Shown one piece after another: positions 1 through 7,981 of a DNA stretch of 64,000 nucleotides (the stretch's first letter is position 1; every line of letters starts with the position of its first letter). The stretch is taken from assembly GCA_942493375.1 (NCBI GenBank), contig OW818698.1, positions 5,022,001 through 5,086,000 on the forward strand, in the 5' to 3' direction. The notes under the pieces were generated by a model, which was not told where the DNA came from, made no database searches, and worked only from the letters and a program-made list of their open reading frames with translations. The stretch comes from G942493375 sp942493375 (GTDB taxonomy: Bacteria; Armatimonadota; UBA5829). The position numbers and the translations under genes were made by a program.

Positions 1-338
1 ACTCCGGATTACATGCCCAACCTGTCCGTCACACACTGCCATTAGCATAAGTAAAGACTGAGCACGGCTTGGACAAAATATATCGTACGAAAAACAGTAT
101 ACTCCATACGCAGCAAATGGGGAAGTAGCAGATCGAATGCATCTAAATATTCATCCGCAGATTTCGCAGATTTACGCAGATTTTTCAGAAGAGAGAATTG
201 TAAAATGCGCCAGACACGCAAAGTACAGAATATGTCCTGACTATCTTGTATGGGAAAATGATCTGCAGATTGAGCAGCGATCCTTTTGCAGATTAGCATT
301 CATGCAGGATGATAAACCCTTAATAGTGTTGTTGCTTT
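1..338. other. Intergenic start of window, no credible gene
   Basis: I see no convincing gene here. Short open frames exist on both strands, but they lack ribosome-binding sites and recognisable motifs. Positions 156-186 hold an imperfect tandem run of a CGCAGATTT unit (three copies), a type of low-complexity intergenic repeat. The response-regulator gene on the minus strand ends at 339, so this is its downstream region. It contains no displaced Fis-type helix-turn-helix that could be the missing end of that gene. Confidence 0.6.
156..186. repeat. Short imperfect tandem repeat, CGCAGATTT unit
   Basis: Three consecutive units, CGCAGATTT, CGCAGATTTA and CGCAGATTTTT, read directly from the sequence. 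It lies in non-coding DNA downstream of the response-regulator gene. No function is assigned. Confidence 0.7.
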
Positions 339-1535
339 TTAAGGCTTAGCTGTTACACAAGTAGGCAATAAGTCTGGGGATATACTGACTTCATTGGGAT
401 CTGCCAGCACTACGGCTCGTTCCATCGCATTTTCCAGTTCTCTTACATTGCCTGGCCATCTGTATTTTTGCATAACAGAGACTGCAGCTTTGCTTAACCC
501 GGTGATTTTTTTCCCGTTCTCCTGGCTGTATTTTTCAATGAAATGCTCTGCCAGAGTTTTTATATCATCAGGACGCTCTCTGAGAGGGGGCACCATCAGT
601 GTGATAACTTGAAGCCTGTAAAACAGGTCCTCCCGAAATTTGCCTTCATCTACCAGTCTCTCAAGGTTCTGGTTGGTGGCGGTCACCAGGCGGACATCAG
701 TCTTGATAGTCTCCGTTCCTCCAACCCTCTCAAACTCTCTCTCCTGAATAACACGCAGCAGCATCATCTGAACAGTATGAGGTATATCTCCGATTTCATC
801 CAGGAACAGTGTCCCATGGTTAGCCAGTTCAAAGCGGCCTTTTTTCTGGCTGATAGCACTGGTAAACGAACCTTTCTCGTGTCCGAATAACTCACTCTGC
901 AGGAGTTGCTCCGGAAGAGCCACACAAGCCACAGCAATAAAAGGTTTGTCTACCCTTATTGAACTGTAGTGAAGGGCTTTGGCTACTAGTTCCTTACCAG
1001 TTCCACTCTCTCCTCTGATCAACACAGAAGCCCGGCTGTCTTTTACACGGTCAACCATATTGATGATGTCCATCATGGCTGGACTGCTGCCGACCATATT
1101 GCTTGACGTCTGTGAAATAGCTTTTTTTATGCGCTGCCCCTGTTTCGGAGAATCCAGTTGTCTGCGCTCTATGGCATTTTTTGCTACCTGTTTGATCTCA
1201 TCGAGGTCAAATGGTTTTGTGATATAGTCGAATGCGCCTAAACGCATGGCATCAACAGCGCTTTTAATGCTTCCGTGGGCAGTGATCATTACTACGGCTA
1301 TATTGGAGTCGATTTCTCGGGCAGCAGAAAGGAGCTCAATTCCATTTATGTCGGGCATAATCAGGTCAGTGATGAGCAAATCTATTCCGCTCTGGGACGT
1401 GAGTACTTCAGTAGCTTTCCTGCCGTTCTCTGCGGTCAGAACGGTATAGCCATCTTTGGAAAGTACTGCTTCCAGAACTCTTCTGATATTTGGTTCGTCA
1501 TCGACAACCAGTATTGTGCTAGATTTCTTGGGCAT
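339..1535 (-). CDS. NtrC-type response regulator without DNA-binding domain
   Basis: Cytoplasmic two-component response regulator of the sigma-54 activator class. Residues 6-125 are a receiver domain with the acidic pair D12/D13, the probable phosphoacceptor D57 (ITDLIM) and the conserved lysine in the ITKPF motif. Residues about 145-385 are an AAA+ domain with Walker A GESGTGKE, Walker B LFLDEIGD and arginine-finger motif FREDLFYRL. The protein stops at 398 aa, right after the RWPGNVRELENA element, so the C-terminal Fis-type helix-turn-helix found in most family members (about 450-480 aa) is absent. The loop that contacts sigma-54, normally GAFTGA, reads GSFTSA here. The gene follows the kinase gene by 85 bases on the same strand and is almost certainly its partner. 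Start is ATG at 1535. Confidence 0.93.
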   Translation of the reverse strand: MPKKSSTILVVDDEPNIRRVLEAVLSKDGYTVLTAENGRKATEVLTSQSGIDLLITDLIMPDINGIELLSAAREIDSNIAVVMITAHGSIKSAVDAMRLGAFDYITKPFDLDEIKQVAKNAIERRQLDSPKQGQRIKKAISQTSSNMVGSSPAMMDIINMVDRVKDSRASVLIRGESGTGKELVAKALHYSSIRVDKPFIAVACVALPEQLLQSELFGHEKGSFTSAISQKKGRFELANHGTLFLDEIGDIPHTVQMMLLRVIQEREFERVGGTETIKTDVRLVTATNQNLERLVDEGKFREDLFYRLQVITLMVPPLRERPDDIKTLAEHFIEKYSQENGKKITGLSKAAVSVMQKYRWPGNVRELENAMERAVVLADPNEVSISPDLLPTCVTAKP

Positions 1536-1620
1536 ATTCCTCGCTTGCTCCGAATAATCGTGTCTTAATTAAATATTGTAGTAGTGAGTAAAACGGGCTT
1601 GTGAAATTTATTACCTATTT

Positions 1621-4600
1621 TTACAATTCGCGTAATCCTCTGGAAACCCTTCTTTCCATGGCACCATCTTCCCCATTGCTTATTATTGGTCCCTCGCCAG
1701 CTAAAGGCAGTATAACACGGAATGTTGTTCCTTTGCCCTCAACACTCTCTAATTCTATCTTTCCGCTGTGGTTCTCTACGATCTTGTTAACTATGCTCAA
1801 TCCCAGGCCTGTCCCCTTGGTTTTTGTAGTGAAAAATGGCTGGAACACTCTGTCCAGCTTATCTTTCTTGATCCCGGTGCCTGTATCACTGACACTCATA
1901 CAGATGCCGCCTGGACGGCTCTCTGTCGCGATGCGCAAAGATCCTCCACCAGGCATTGCCTGCAGTGCATTCAGTATTATGTTGCGCAGGACCTGTTCTA
2001 TATGTTTACCGTCAGCATGTATCTCAGGCAGGTTTTCTTCCAGGTCTGTCTGGATTTTTACATTGTTATCTTCTATAGTAACTCTCATTAACTGAAGATT
2101 CTTTTTGATAAGCTTGTTCACAGACGTCAAACGAGTATATATCTGAAGTGGTCTTGCAAAGTCCAGGAATTCAGTGGTCAGACTGTTCAGACCGTTTACT
2201 TCATCAATTATGATACCCAAAAACTCAGTAATTGCGGTATCATCAGGTGCAATTGCAGAAGCGTTGACACTTGTGTATTCGTTTTGCAGGAATTGTGCTG
2301 CACCTTTGATCGAGCTCAATGGATTCCGAAGTTCATGTGCAATATTGGCAGCCAGCTGACCGATAGATGCCAGTTCACTCATCCGCTGGAACTTGGTTTC
2401 CATCTCTAATTCGTGAGTGATGTCTTCAAAGATCACTACCAGTCCCTGGTTGTTCCCAGCTTTATCCCTTAGCAGTGATATACTCATATTTATATATGTT
2501 ACTGTTTCAGGTTCACTACTATCCGATGTCATATCTGTTTTTGGTGCATGTACAAAACGCAGTTTATATCCATTGTAAGTTCTACGGGTCTGAATTACTC
2601 CTGCAATGGCATTGTGTATCAATTCCTGCTGTTCGGGAGCAATATTCAATAGAGATAATGCAGCTTCTCCATGTGTGCCTATAATATCCTTCGCATTGAC
2701 ATTGGATATCCTTTCCGCAGCAGCATTCCACGATATTACCTTACGGTGCTGGTCTAGTGTGACAACACCGGCAGCTATGCTCGCGAGTATGTTGTCCGTA
2801 TAACTTGCAAGTCTGTTTAGTGCCTGGAGCTCACTGAATATAGCAGCACCCTGACTGGCTATGATTGAGAGCACTCTGACATTGTCTTCTGTATATTGTT
2901 TAGGGTTCTCACTGTGGACAACCAGGGCAGCAACAACCTCTCCATGAACCACAAGCGGAATAGCCATCACCGACCGTACTTTGGCTCTGCCCTTATGGAA
3001 CGAACTAAAACGGCGGTCTCTGGAGAGATCGGGAGAGACGATGGCTTTGCTCTCATTGACAACCCAGCTTACTATTCCATGCCCTTCCAGAAGCTCCACT
3101 TCCGGCCAGATACCTTCACCTGTCCTGAACCTTGCAGCCATAGGTGCCGCAAGTTCTTTCTCCCGATCAACCACATATACGAATGACTCATCAAAGTCTA
3201 CCAGACCTGCCAGGATAGCTAATATCGAGTCAAAGGCTTCGTTAAGAGTTGAAGAGGAGGTGATGCGGCTTGAGAAGTCATATAACGCCGACAACTCAAG
3301 AACTCTCTGGCTCATGCGTTGTTCGACTGTGTAAGCGTTTCGGATAACCGTTGCAGCATGCCCGGCTATGATTGAGGATAACTTAACATCATTGTCGGCG
3401 AATATATCCTGAGAGTTTCGTGTCAGTACGACAGCCCCAATAACTGTATCTTCAGTAATGAGTGGGACCAGGATAATGTTCTTCCTGCTGACGGGCCAGC
3501 GTTTATCGTAGGCGCGGGTCACTGGGCAACTTATCCGATCTTCTGCTTCCTGGTTCATTACCTCTGGTTGTCTTTGAGACCGGATATGCTGAAGTCCCTG
3601 CGGAGTGTCCAGAATGGCATTGATTTCCGATGATACCCGGGTCATGTCGCCACTTGTAGTCAGCAATCTGGCACTACCTCGGAGTACATCCAACAGGATA
3701 ACCCCGGCGCCGCTGCATTTAACAGCCTGTGTGCACGTCTGCATTAGAGCATCCGATACATTTTTAAGCCCATATGCGGCGCTGATTGTGCGGCTGTGTT
3801 CGTAAAGGACGTTCAGCTCATCGTATTTGTGCTGCATGGCTTCATACAATCTGGCGTTTTCAACAGCTATACCCGCCTGGTTTACGAACGTTGAAAGCAG
3901 CCCCACTTGTTCATTGCCTATAGTAGTTTCCGTGATTGAATTGTCCACAATAACAACACCAATACAGGAGTCCTTAACAACAATGGGAGCGACCAGCAAC
4001 TCTCCACCGATGACGTCCTGGCTTTCGGGATTATTTGGATGTCCCATTGTAAAGACCGGGATCCGTTCACTGGCTGCTATGCCGAATACCCCTTCATCTA
4101 CAGGAATGCGCTGGACAATTTCTTCGGGATTGGCGTATCCGCTCTGTGCCCTGGCGACAAATTCAATCCCTTCGTCTTCAAGCAGGTAGACACAGCAACG
4201 ATCGAATGCCACTACCTCTTTTATCGCCTCCGCAATCCGGTCCAGGCGGTCATCGAGTGCCAGGCTGGAGTTAACTGTCCGCAGCACGTCAGATATGGAT
4301 GCCATCTCGTTGATCTTAAGGTTCAATCTGGAATAGAGTTCTGCGTTTGAGAGTGCAAGCCCGGCATGAGTGCCGAATACCTGGAACAACTTGAGATCAT
4401 CTTCATTAAACGCGGGTTTGGGAAAATGCCTGCGCATGCTCAAGACCCCATAGACTTGTCCGAACTCATCCTTAAGTGGAATACACATGGATCCGGATAT
4501 ATTTGCCCTGGGTCTTATATCACTGCTGAATCGGGGGTCGGCTACTACATCGGAGATCAGAACCGGTTCGCCGGACACGGCAACCTGTCCAGCTATTCCC

Positions 4601-5289
4601 TCACCAAAATTGATCCGAGTCTGGTTGATGATGTCATCTGCAAGTCCATAACTTGCCTCGATAACCAGTGTGCCATCGCGGTCTGCGAGCATAAGCGAAC
4701 AAGTCTGTGCATCCATTACAGTTGCAGCTTTGGTTACTATAAGGTTTAGCATGGGGGAGAGTGTAGACTCGCCTGTAGCCATTCCTATTTCGTATATTGC
4801 TGCAATCTCTTTCATCCGCTGGTTTGCAGTGTCCCTTGATTCTACCAACATGTCCATAAGGTCCACATTTCTTAGCAGCAACAGCAGATGAGAGGAAACC
4901 AACTTAACCAGCGAACTGCATTCTGTTCCTTCAGGACAACCATATCCTAAAAGTCCAGCTCTGATATTATTGGCTATGAGCATATCGCAGGACATCCAAC
5001 CAATTGGTGTGTGCTCCAGGTCGAAGAACTCTGTTTTGGGTGTTGTGAAAACTTCGATAGCTTCCTGGCAAAGATATGCTTTTTTCTCGCGACTGGTATC
5101 AGAGATGTCATACCAGATAAGAGGTGTGTCGCTGCCGTTCCTATTCATGACGACAAATAACGCTTCACTCCCCAGTTCATCCCTTAGGATATGTAGTATC
5201 TGGGTGATGAGAGTGTCGTTAGATCCACCAGCTGTTAGAGTTTCAACAACCCTGTTAAGAACGAAGCAATCTGTTTTGGAAAGAGGCAT
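1621..5289 (-). CDS. Soluble multi-GAF, PAS-containing sensor histidine kinase
   Basis: A 1222-aa sensor kinase with no transmembrane segment or signal peptide, so it should sense cytoplasmic signals. The N-terminal two thirds is a chain of GAF-type modules: a degenerate one at about 1-150, then clearer ones near 170-320, 335-480, 500-650 and 665-820. A PAS domain follows near 825-955 (SWNAAAERISNVNAKDIIGT). The HisKA dimerisation domain carries the H-box AHELRNPLSS with phospho-acceptor H985. The ATPase domain has the N-box (NIILNALQAMPGGG), G1 (DTGTGI), F-box (FQPFFTTK) and G2 (GTGLGLSI) motifs, so it is catalytically complete. It is the first gene of a two-gene operon with the HTH-less NtrC-type regulator. 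GAF domains bind small ligands such as cyclic nucleotides, haem or nitric oxide in other proteins; the ligand here is unknown. Confidence 0.93.
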   Translation of the reverse strand: MPLSKTDCFVLNRVVETLTAGGSNDTLITQILHILRDELGSEALFVVMNRNGSDTPLIWYDISDTSREKKAYLCQEAIEVFTTPKTEFFDLEHTPIGWMSCDMLIANNIRAGLLGYGCPEGTECSSLVKLVSSHLLLLLRNVDLMDMLVESRDTANQRMKEIAAIYEIGMATGESTLSPMLNLIVTKAATVMDAQTCSLMLADRDGTLVIEASYGLADDIINQTRINFGEGIAGQVAVSGEPVLISDVVADPRFSSDIRPRANISGSMCIPLKDEFGQVYGVLSMRRHFPKPAFNEDDLKLFQVFGTHAGLALSNAELYSRLNLKINEMASISDVLRTVNSSLALDDRLDRIAEAIKEVVAFDRCCVYLLEDEGIEFVARAQSGYANPEEIVQRIPVDEGVFGIAASERIPVFTMGHPNNPESQDVIGGELLVAPIVVKDSCIGVVIVDNSITETTIGNEQVGLLSTFVNQAGIAVENARLYEAMQHKYDELNVLYEHSRTISAAYGLKNVSDALMQTCTQAVKCSGAGVILLDVLRGSARLLTTSGDMTRVSSEINAILDTPQGLQHIRSQRQPEVMNQEAEDRISCPVTRAYDKRWPVSRKNIILVPLITEDTVIGAVVLTRNSQDIFADNDVKLSSIIAGHAATVIRNAYTVEQRMSQRVLELSALYDFSSRITSSSTLNEAFDSILAILAGLVDFDESFVYVVDREKELAAPMAARFRTGEGIWPEVELLEGHGIVSWVVNESKAIVSPDLSRDRRFSSFHKGRAKVRSVMAIPLVVHGEVVAALVVHSENPKQYTEDNVRVLSIIASQGAAIFSELQALNRLASYTDNILASIAAGVVTLDQHRKVISWNAAAERISNVNAKDIIGTHGEAALSLLNIAPEQQELIHNAIAGVIQTRRTYNGYKLRFVHAPKTDMTSDSSEPETVTYINMSISLLRDKAGNNQGLVVIFEDITHELEMETKFQRMSELASIGQLAANIAHELRNPLSSIKGAAQFLQNEYTSVNASAIAPDDTAITEFLGIIIDEVNGLNSLTTEFLDFARPLQIYTRLTSVNKLIKKNLQLMRVTIEDNNVKIQTDLEENLPEIHADGKHIEQVLRNIILNALQAMPGGGSLRIATESRPGGICMSVSDTGTGIKKDKLDRVFQPFFTTKTKGTGLGLSIVNKIVENHSGKIELESVEGKGTTFRVILPLAGEGPIISNGEDGAMERRVSRGLREL

Positions 5290-5348
5290 TTAGACATCCT
5301 GATCTGAGCCTGCGTTGTTATCCTACCCCGTATTATTCACCAAGCATC

Positions 5349-5400
5349 GCTTTTGTCCGGCAGTAGGGACAAAAGCTGAAAGTGCAAATACAGCGTATTT
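5349..5400. promoter_or_regulatory. Hairpin plus palindrome upstream of kinase gene
   Basis: Arms GCTTTTGTCC (5349-5358) and GGACAAAAGC (5367-5376) form a perfect 10-bp hairpin with an 8-base loop. Ten bases on, AAATAC-AGC-GTATTT (5386-5400) is a separate dyad. Both lie 60-110 bases upstream of the kinase start and are candidates for an operator or leader structure. No matching regulator is known. Confidence 0.4.
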
Positions 5401-5534
5401 ACACCGTCAATCATGAATAATGCGGAATATGCAACACGCAACAAAATTTCCTATGATTATGCTATTCCACACTATGAGCTTTGTCAATGACACTTGAAAC
5501 CTCATTTAAATTTTAGATGTATATGATGATGGAA

Positions 5535-5751
5535 GTAACAGTACAATGTTGCCGGAATTTGTCATCCTGAGGAACGAAGGATCTGCTTTTCTGGATGGAA
5601 AGCAGATCATTCGTTCCTCCTAATAAACCATTAGGTTTTAACGGCAATTTGAGCCACAAAAACTAGTCTAGGTTTCTAATCGAAATAAGTTGGCACCCCC
5701 AACTTGGGGGCTCAGGATGACAAATTCCGATATTGCTGACCCTTACTGATG
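5535..5751. repeat. Composite palindromic repeat (MITE-like), copy 1
   Basis: Bounded by GTAACAGT on the left and a partial inverse on the right, with perfect inner inverted repeats of 18 bp: GGAATTTGTCATCCTGAG (5554-5571) and its reverse complement (5711-5728). The inside holds an imperfect hairpin made of GAACGAAGGATCTGCTTT and its inverse (5571-5620), plus a CCCCAAGTTGGGG-type hairpin. The segment from the right inner repeat to ATTAGAAACCT (minus-strand reading) recurs almost unchanged at 14808-14860. Confidence 0.75.
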
Positions 5752-5841
5752 GAAAGCATGAAATATCATATTGCACATATTGTATAATGTACCGCAAAGC
5801 ATGGCATATTTCACATTTTCAAATAAAAGTAAATAAACCCG

Positions 5842-5870
5842 TTGACAAACCAAAAATCGGCTGGTATACT
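5842..5870 (+). promoter_or_regulatory. Sigma-70 promoter of GntR-type regulator
   Basis: A perfect -35 TTGACA (5842-5847) and near-perfect -10 TATACT (5865-5870) are separated by the ideal 17 bases. Transcription would begin near 5877, at the edge of the operator-like palindrome. Confidence 0.85.
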
Positions 5871-5879
5871 CTGAATGTG

Positions 5880-5894
5880 ACTTATGACATAAGT
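5880..5894. promoter_or_regulatory. Operator-like palindrome at the regulator transcription start
   Basis: ACTTATG-A-CATAAGT is a perfect 15-bp dyad just downstream of the -10 box and 6-15 bases before the candidate start codons. This position fits an autoregulatory operator for the GntR-type protein encoded next to it. The assignment is inference from position and symmetry. Confidence 0.6.
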
Positions 5895-5899
5895 AAAGA

Positions 5900-7006
5900 G
5901 TGATAACAGTGGAAGACGAACTATTCGACAAGACAACTAAAAATGTAAGGCTGACTGAAATACTGCGCAAGTCCCTGATTGCGGGTGAATTTGCTGCAGG
6001 TGATCGCTTCCCTTCACAAAATGAACTGTGCGCCAAATATGGTGTTGGTTCACATACGGTAAGAGAAGCAATGGCGTCCCTTGTACACGAAGGACTCTTG
6101 AATCGAGTGCAGGGTAAAGGAACATTCGTCGCAGAATGCAAAATGGAGCCTAAAACCATAGGTGTCGTCATGCCCCATCTCCACGCTTTGGGGCGTATGC
6201 AGGTCGCTTCCTGGTTACTCTATTATATCGAGCAGTATTCCAAAGAATCCGGTTGCCATATTATCCTCTGTATAGATAACGATGACCCGGCAGCCGAGAG
6301 GGATAACTTGAAAGGCCTTACAGATCGCGCTGTAGATGGAATTATTTGCTACCCGGTTAGTGGTCTCTCCAATGTTGATATGATGGAGCAGATGCAGGAT
6401 AAGCATATTCCATTTGTTTTGATCGACTGCTATCCATATCCCGACCATCCAAATCTCAGCTACGTGACTACAGACAATTATCAAGGCGCATATCAGGCAG
6501 TGAAACGTCTTTCCGAACTCGGATTCAATGATATCTACATGATCAACCATGAATCTACCAGTGGTCCTGGTAATCTGAGACAAAAGGGCTACAATGCGGC
6601 GATAAAGGATCTCAGCCTTGGTGGTGAGACAAGGATGTTGGATATCTCAGAAACTGCCATATTTGAAGAGATTGTAGAAAGTGCCAAAGCAGAGACTATG
6701 CAGCTCCTGGAAAAGCAGTCCAGCAAGTTATCTGTTTTCACAATGAACTCCATTATCATGTATGGCGTTTTGGATGCGATAAAGCAGTCCGGAGTTGATG
6801 TGTCCGGAATATCGCTGTGCACATTTGACGCGCCGGATGATTCGTGGCCCGATAATGTGACGAGTGTAAGTGTACTTCAACCACTGGAAGATATTGCCCG
6901 GACTGCTGTTAATGTGGTCATTGAAGGAATAAGTGGTAACAAAGAGTTCAGGCATATGATGCTGGAACCGACAGTTGTTGTCACAGAAGCTGTTTGCCCG
7001 GTGTAG
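5900..7006 (+). CDS. GntR/LacI-hybrid transcriptional regulator
   Basis: A 368-aa transcription factor. Residues about 15-80 are a GntR-type winged helix-turn-helix (RFPSQNELCAKYGVGSHTVR, then an RVQGKGTFV wing). Residues about 88-365 are a LacI/periplasmic-binding-protein-like sensor domain (IGVVMPHL at its start, then VDGIICYP and FVLIDCYPYPDHPNLSYVTTDNYQGAY). This AraR-like architecture normally binds a sugar and releases DNA. There are two candidate GTG starts, at 5900 and 5909; the second has the better spacing from AAAGAG at 5895-5900. It has its own strong promoter and an overlapping palindrome, so autoregulation is likely. The targets are probably nearby secreted glycosidase genes, but no second copy of the palindrome was found in this window. 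Confidence 0.9.
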   Translation: MITVEDELFDKTTKNVRLTEILRKSLIAGEFAAGDRFPSQNELCAKYGVGSHTVREAMASLVHEGLLNRVQGKGTFVAECKMEPKTIGVVMPHLHALGRMQVASWLLYYIEQYSKESGCHIILCIDNDDPAAERDNLKGLTDRAVDGIICYPVSGLSNVDMMEQMQDKHIPFVLIDCYPYPDHPNLSYVTTDNYQGAYQAVKRLSELGFNDIYMINHESTSGPGNLRQKGYNAAIKDLSLGGETRMLDISETAIFEEIVESAKAETMQLLEKQSSKLSVFTMNSIIMYGVLDAIKQSGVDVSGISLCTFDAPDDSWPDNVTSVSVLQPLEDIARTAVNVVIEGISGNKEFRHMMLEPTVVVTEAVCPV

Positions 7007-7044
7007 TGAGTAGATCTAAACAACAGATGCATGGGTTGGGTTTT

Positions 7045-7132
7045 GTCATTCTGAACGCAGTGAAGAATCTCGGTGTTGTATTAACCGCAAGTATTAATCT
7101 GTGACGAGATTCTTCACTGCGTTCAGAATGAC
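7045..7132. repeat. Long palindromic intergenic repeat (GTCATTCTGAAC type)
   Basis: Perfect 28-bp arms at 7045-7072 and 7105-7132, the left one starting GTCATTCTGAACGCAGTGAA, enclose a 32-base loop. It lies just downstream of the regulator gene and may also act as its terminator. It is related in its first bases to the GTCATCCTGAG repeats elsewhere in the window. Confidence 0.85.
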
Positions 7133-7153
7133 ATTGAACTATTGAAATTGATG

Positions 7154-7169
7154 TTGGATATTTTTTGTA
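7154..7169 (+). promoter_or_regulatory. Weak sigma-54-like promoter upstream of prepilin
   Basis: TTGG at 7154-7157 and TTGTA at 7165-7169 have the exact spacing of a -24/-12 element, but the invariant GC at -12 is GT. Transcription would begin very near the ribosome-binding site. Pilin genes are classic sigma-54 targets, so I record it at low confidence. Confidence 0.2.
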
Positions 7170-7194
7170 AGAGAAATCCAAGGAGGATGCAAAG

Positions 7195-7878
7195 ATGGTC
7201 AGAAAGAGAAATGGTTTTACATTAATTGAATTGTTGGTAGTAATAGCTATTATAGCAATACTAGCTGCAATTCTATTCCCAGTTTTTGCCAAAGCGAGGG
7301 AAAAGGCAAGACAGTCGAGTTGCGCCAGTAACCTCAAACAGTTATCGCTGGCGATAATGGGTTACGCTCAGGACTATGATGAGACACTGGTTTTTACCGT
7401 TGCAGTCGTTCCAGCGGGTTATCCAGGCAGCCATGTAGTTTGTCCAGGCAATCTGGGACACTGGACAGGTGCAACCGCTCCTTATGTCAAGAATACGCAG
7501 GTCTTCATCTGTCCCAGTGGGAAGAAGCCTTCATTTTGCTGCGATCCAACTCCCAGGAGTTATGATTTGAACGCAGCGTGCGCCGGTTTGTGTGCTGGAT
7601 ACACAATGTCCCAAATGCCTGTTCCAGCACAAACGATTGTTATTGCTGACTCAGCGTATAACCGGGCTTTCGGACCTGTATCCAACCTTAACTGGGACGG
7701 TTCAGACAGTAAGGGGTATGTTCAAGGGAATCCTGGGAGACCTATGCCACACGCTCCAGTTGGATTCCTTGCATACAGACATAGTGATGGGATTAACATA
7801 GGATATCTGGATGGTCATGTGAAATGGGCCAAATCAGGATCATTGAATGAGGCGATGTTTACACCTGCAGAGGATTAA
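7195..7878 (+). CDS. Type II/IV prepilin-like protein, DUF1559 (H-X9-DG) family
   Basis: A 227-aa pseudopilin-like protein exported through the type IV pilus or type II secretion machinery. The N terminus is a class III signal, MVRKRNG then FTLIELLVVIAIIAILAAI, with cleavage expected between G and F and methylation of the new N-terminal Phe. Next come the FPVFAKAREKARQ helix and a soluble domain with several cysteines (CPGNLG, CPSGKKPSFCCDP). The C terminus has the H-X9-DG motif (HSDGINIGYLDG). The ribosome-binding site AAGGAGG (7180-7186) supports the ATG at 7195. This subfamily is strongly expanded in Planctomycetota, Verrucomicrobiota and Armatimonadota; the KAREKARQ and AQDYDE signatures favour Armatimonadota. 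No pilus assembly genes are nearby. It precedes a large secreted glycosidase-like gene, but a terminator hairpin separates the two. Confidence 0.92.
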   Translation: MVRKRNGFTLIELLVVIAIIAILAAILFPVFAKAREKARQSSCASNLKQLSLAIMGYAQDYDETLVFTVAVVPAGYPGSHVVCPGNLGHWTGATAPYVKNTQVFICPSGKKPSFCCDPTPRSYDLNAACAGLCAGYTMSQMPVPAQTIVIADSAYNRAFGPVSNLNWDGSDSKGYVQGNPGRPMPHAPVGFLAYRHSDGINIGYLDGHVKWAKSGSLNEAMFTPAED

Positions 7879-7910
7879 TCTTCTGCCTGAAAATGAATAC
7901 TTGAAGCTAT

Positions 7911-7967
7911 GGGAATGATGGTTGCTCTGGTAATGAATCAGGGTATACCATCATTTCCGCGTTTTTG
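7911..7967 (+). terminator. Terminator after prepilin gene
   Basis: Arms 7911-7922 (GGGAATGATGGT) and 7947-7958 (ACCATCATTTCC) pair with one mismatch and are followed closely by a T run (CGTTTTTG). It sits between the prepilin stop and the next start, so the two genes are probably transcribed separately or by read-through. Confidence 0.65.
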
Positions 7968-7981
7968 TTCGGGAGATTACT

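Larger units (their letters stand above)
5290..5899. other. Divergent intergenic region between kinase and GntR regulator
   Basis: About 610 bases without a gene. Near the kinase start are a 10-bp hairpin (5349-5358 with 5367-5376) and a 15-bp palindrome (5386-5400). The middle, about 5535-5751, is a composite palindromic repeat shared with two other places in the window. The right end carries the regulator promoter (5842-5870) and an operator-like palindrome (5880-5894). An open frame on the minus strand (5743-6171) overlaps the regulator and is judged a shadow. Confidence 0.7.

Noticed and set aside
42..299. 85-aa open frame on the minus strand and a 70-aa frame on the plus strand near the window start
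   Set aside because: No ribosome-binding site or recognisable motif, and the region contains tandem low-complexity repeats. A displaced Fis helix-turn-helix was looked for and not found.
5743..6171. 142-aa minus-strand frame overlapping the start of the GntR-type regulator
   Set aside because: It runs antisense to the promoter and helix-turn-helix of a well-supported gene and has no ribosome-binding site or family motif.
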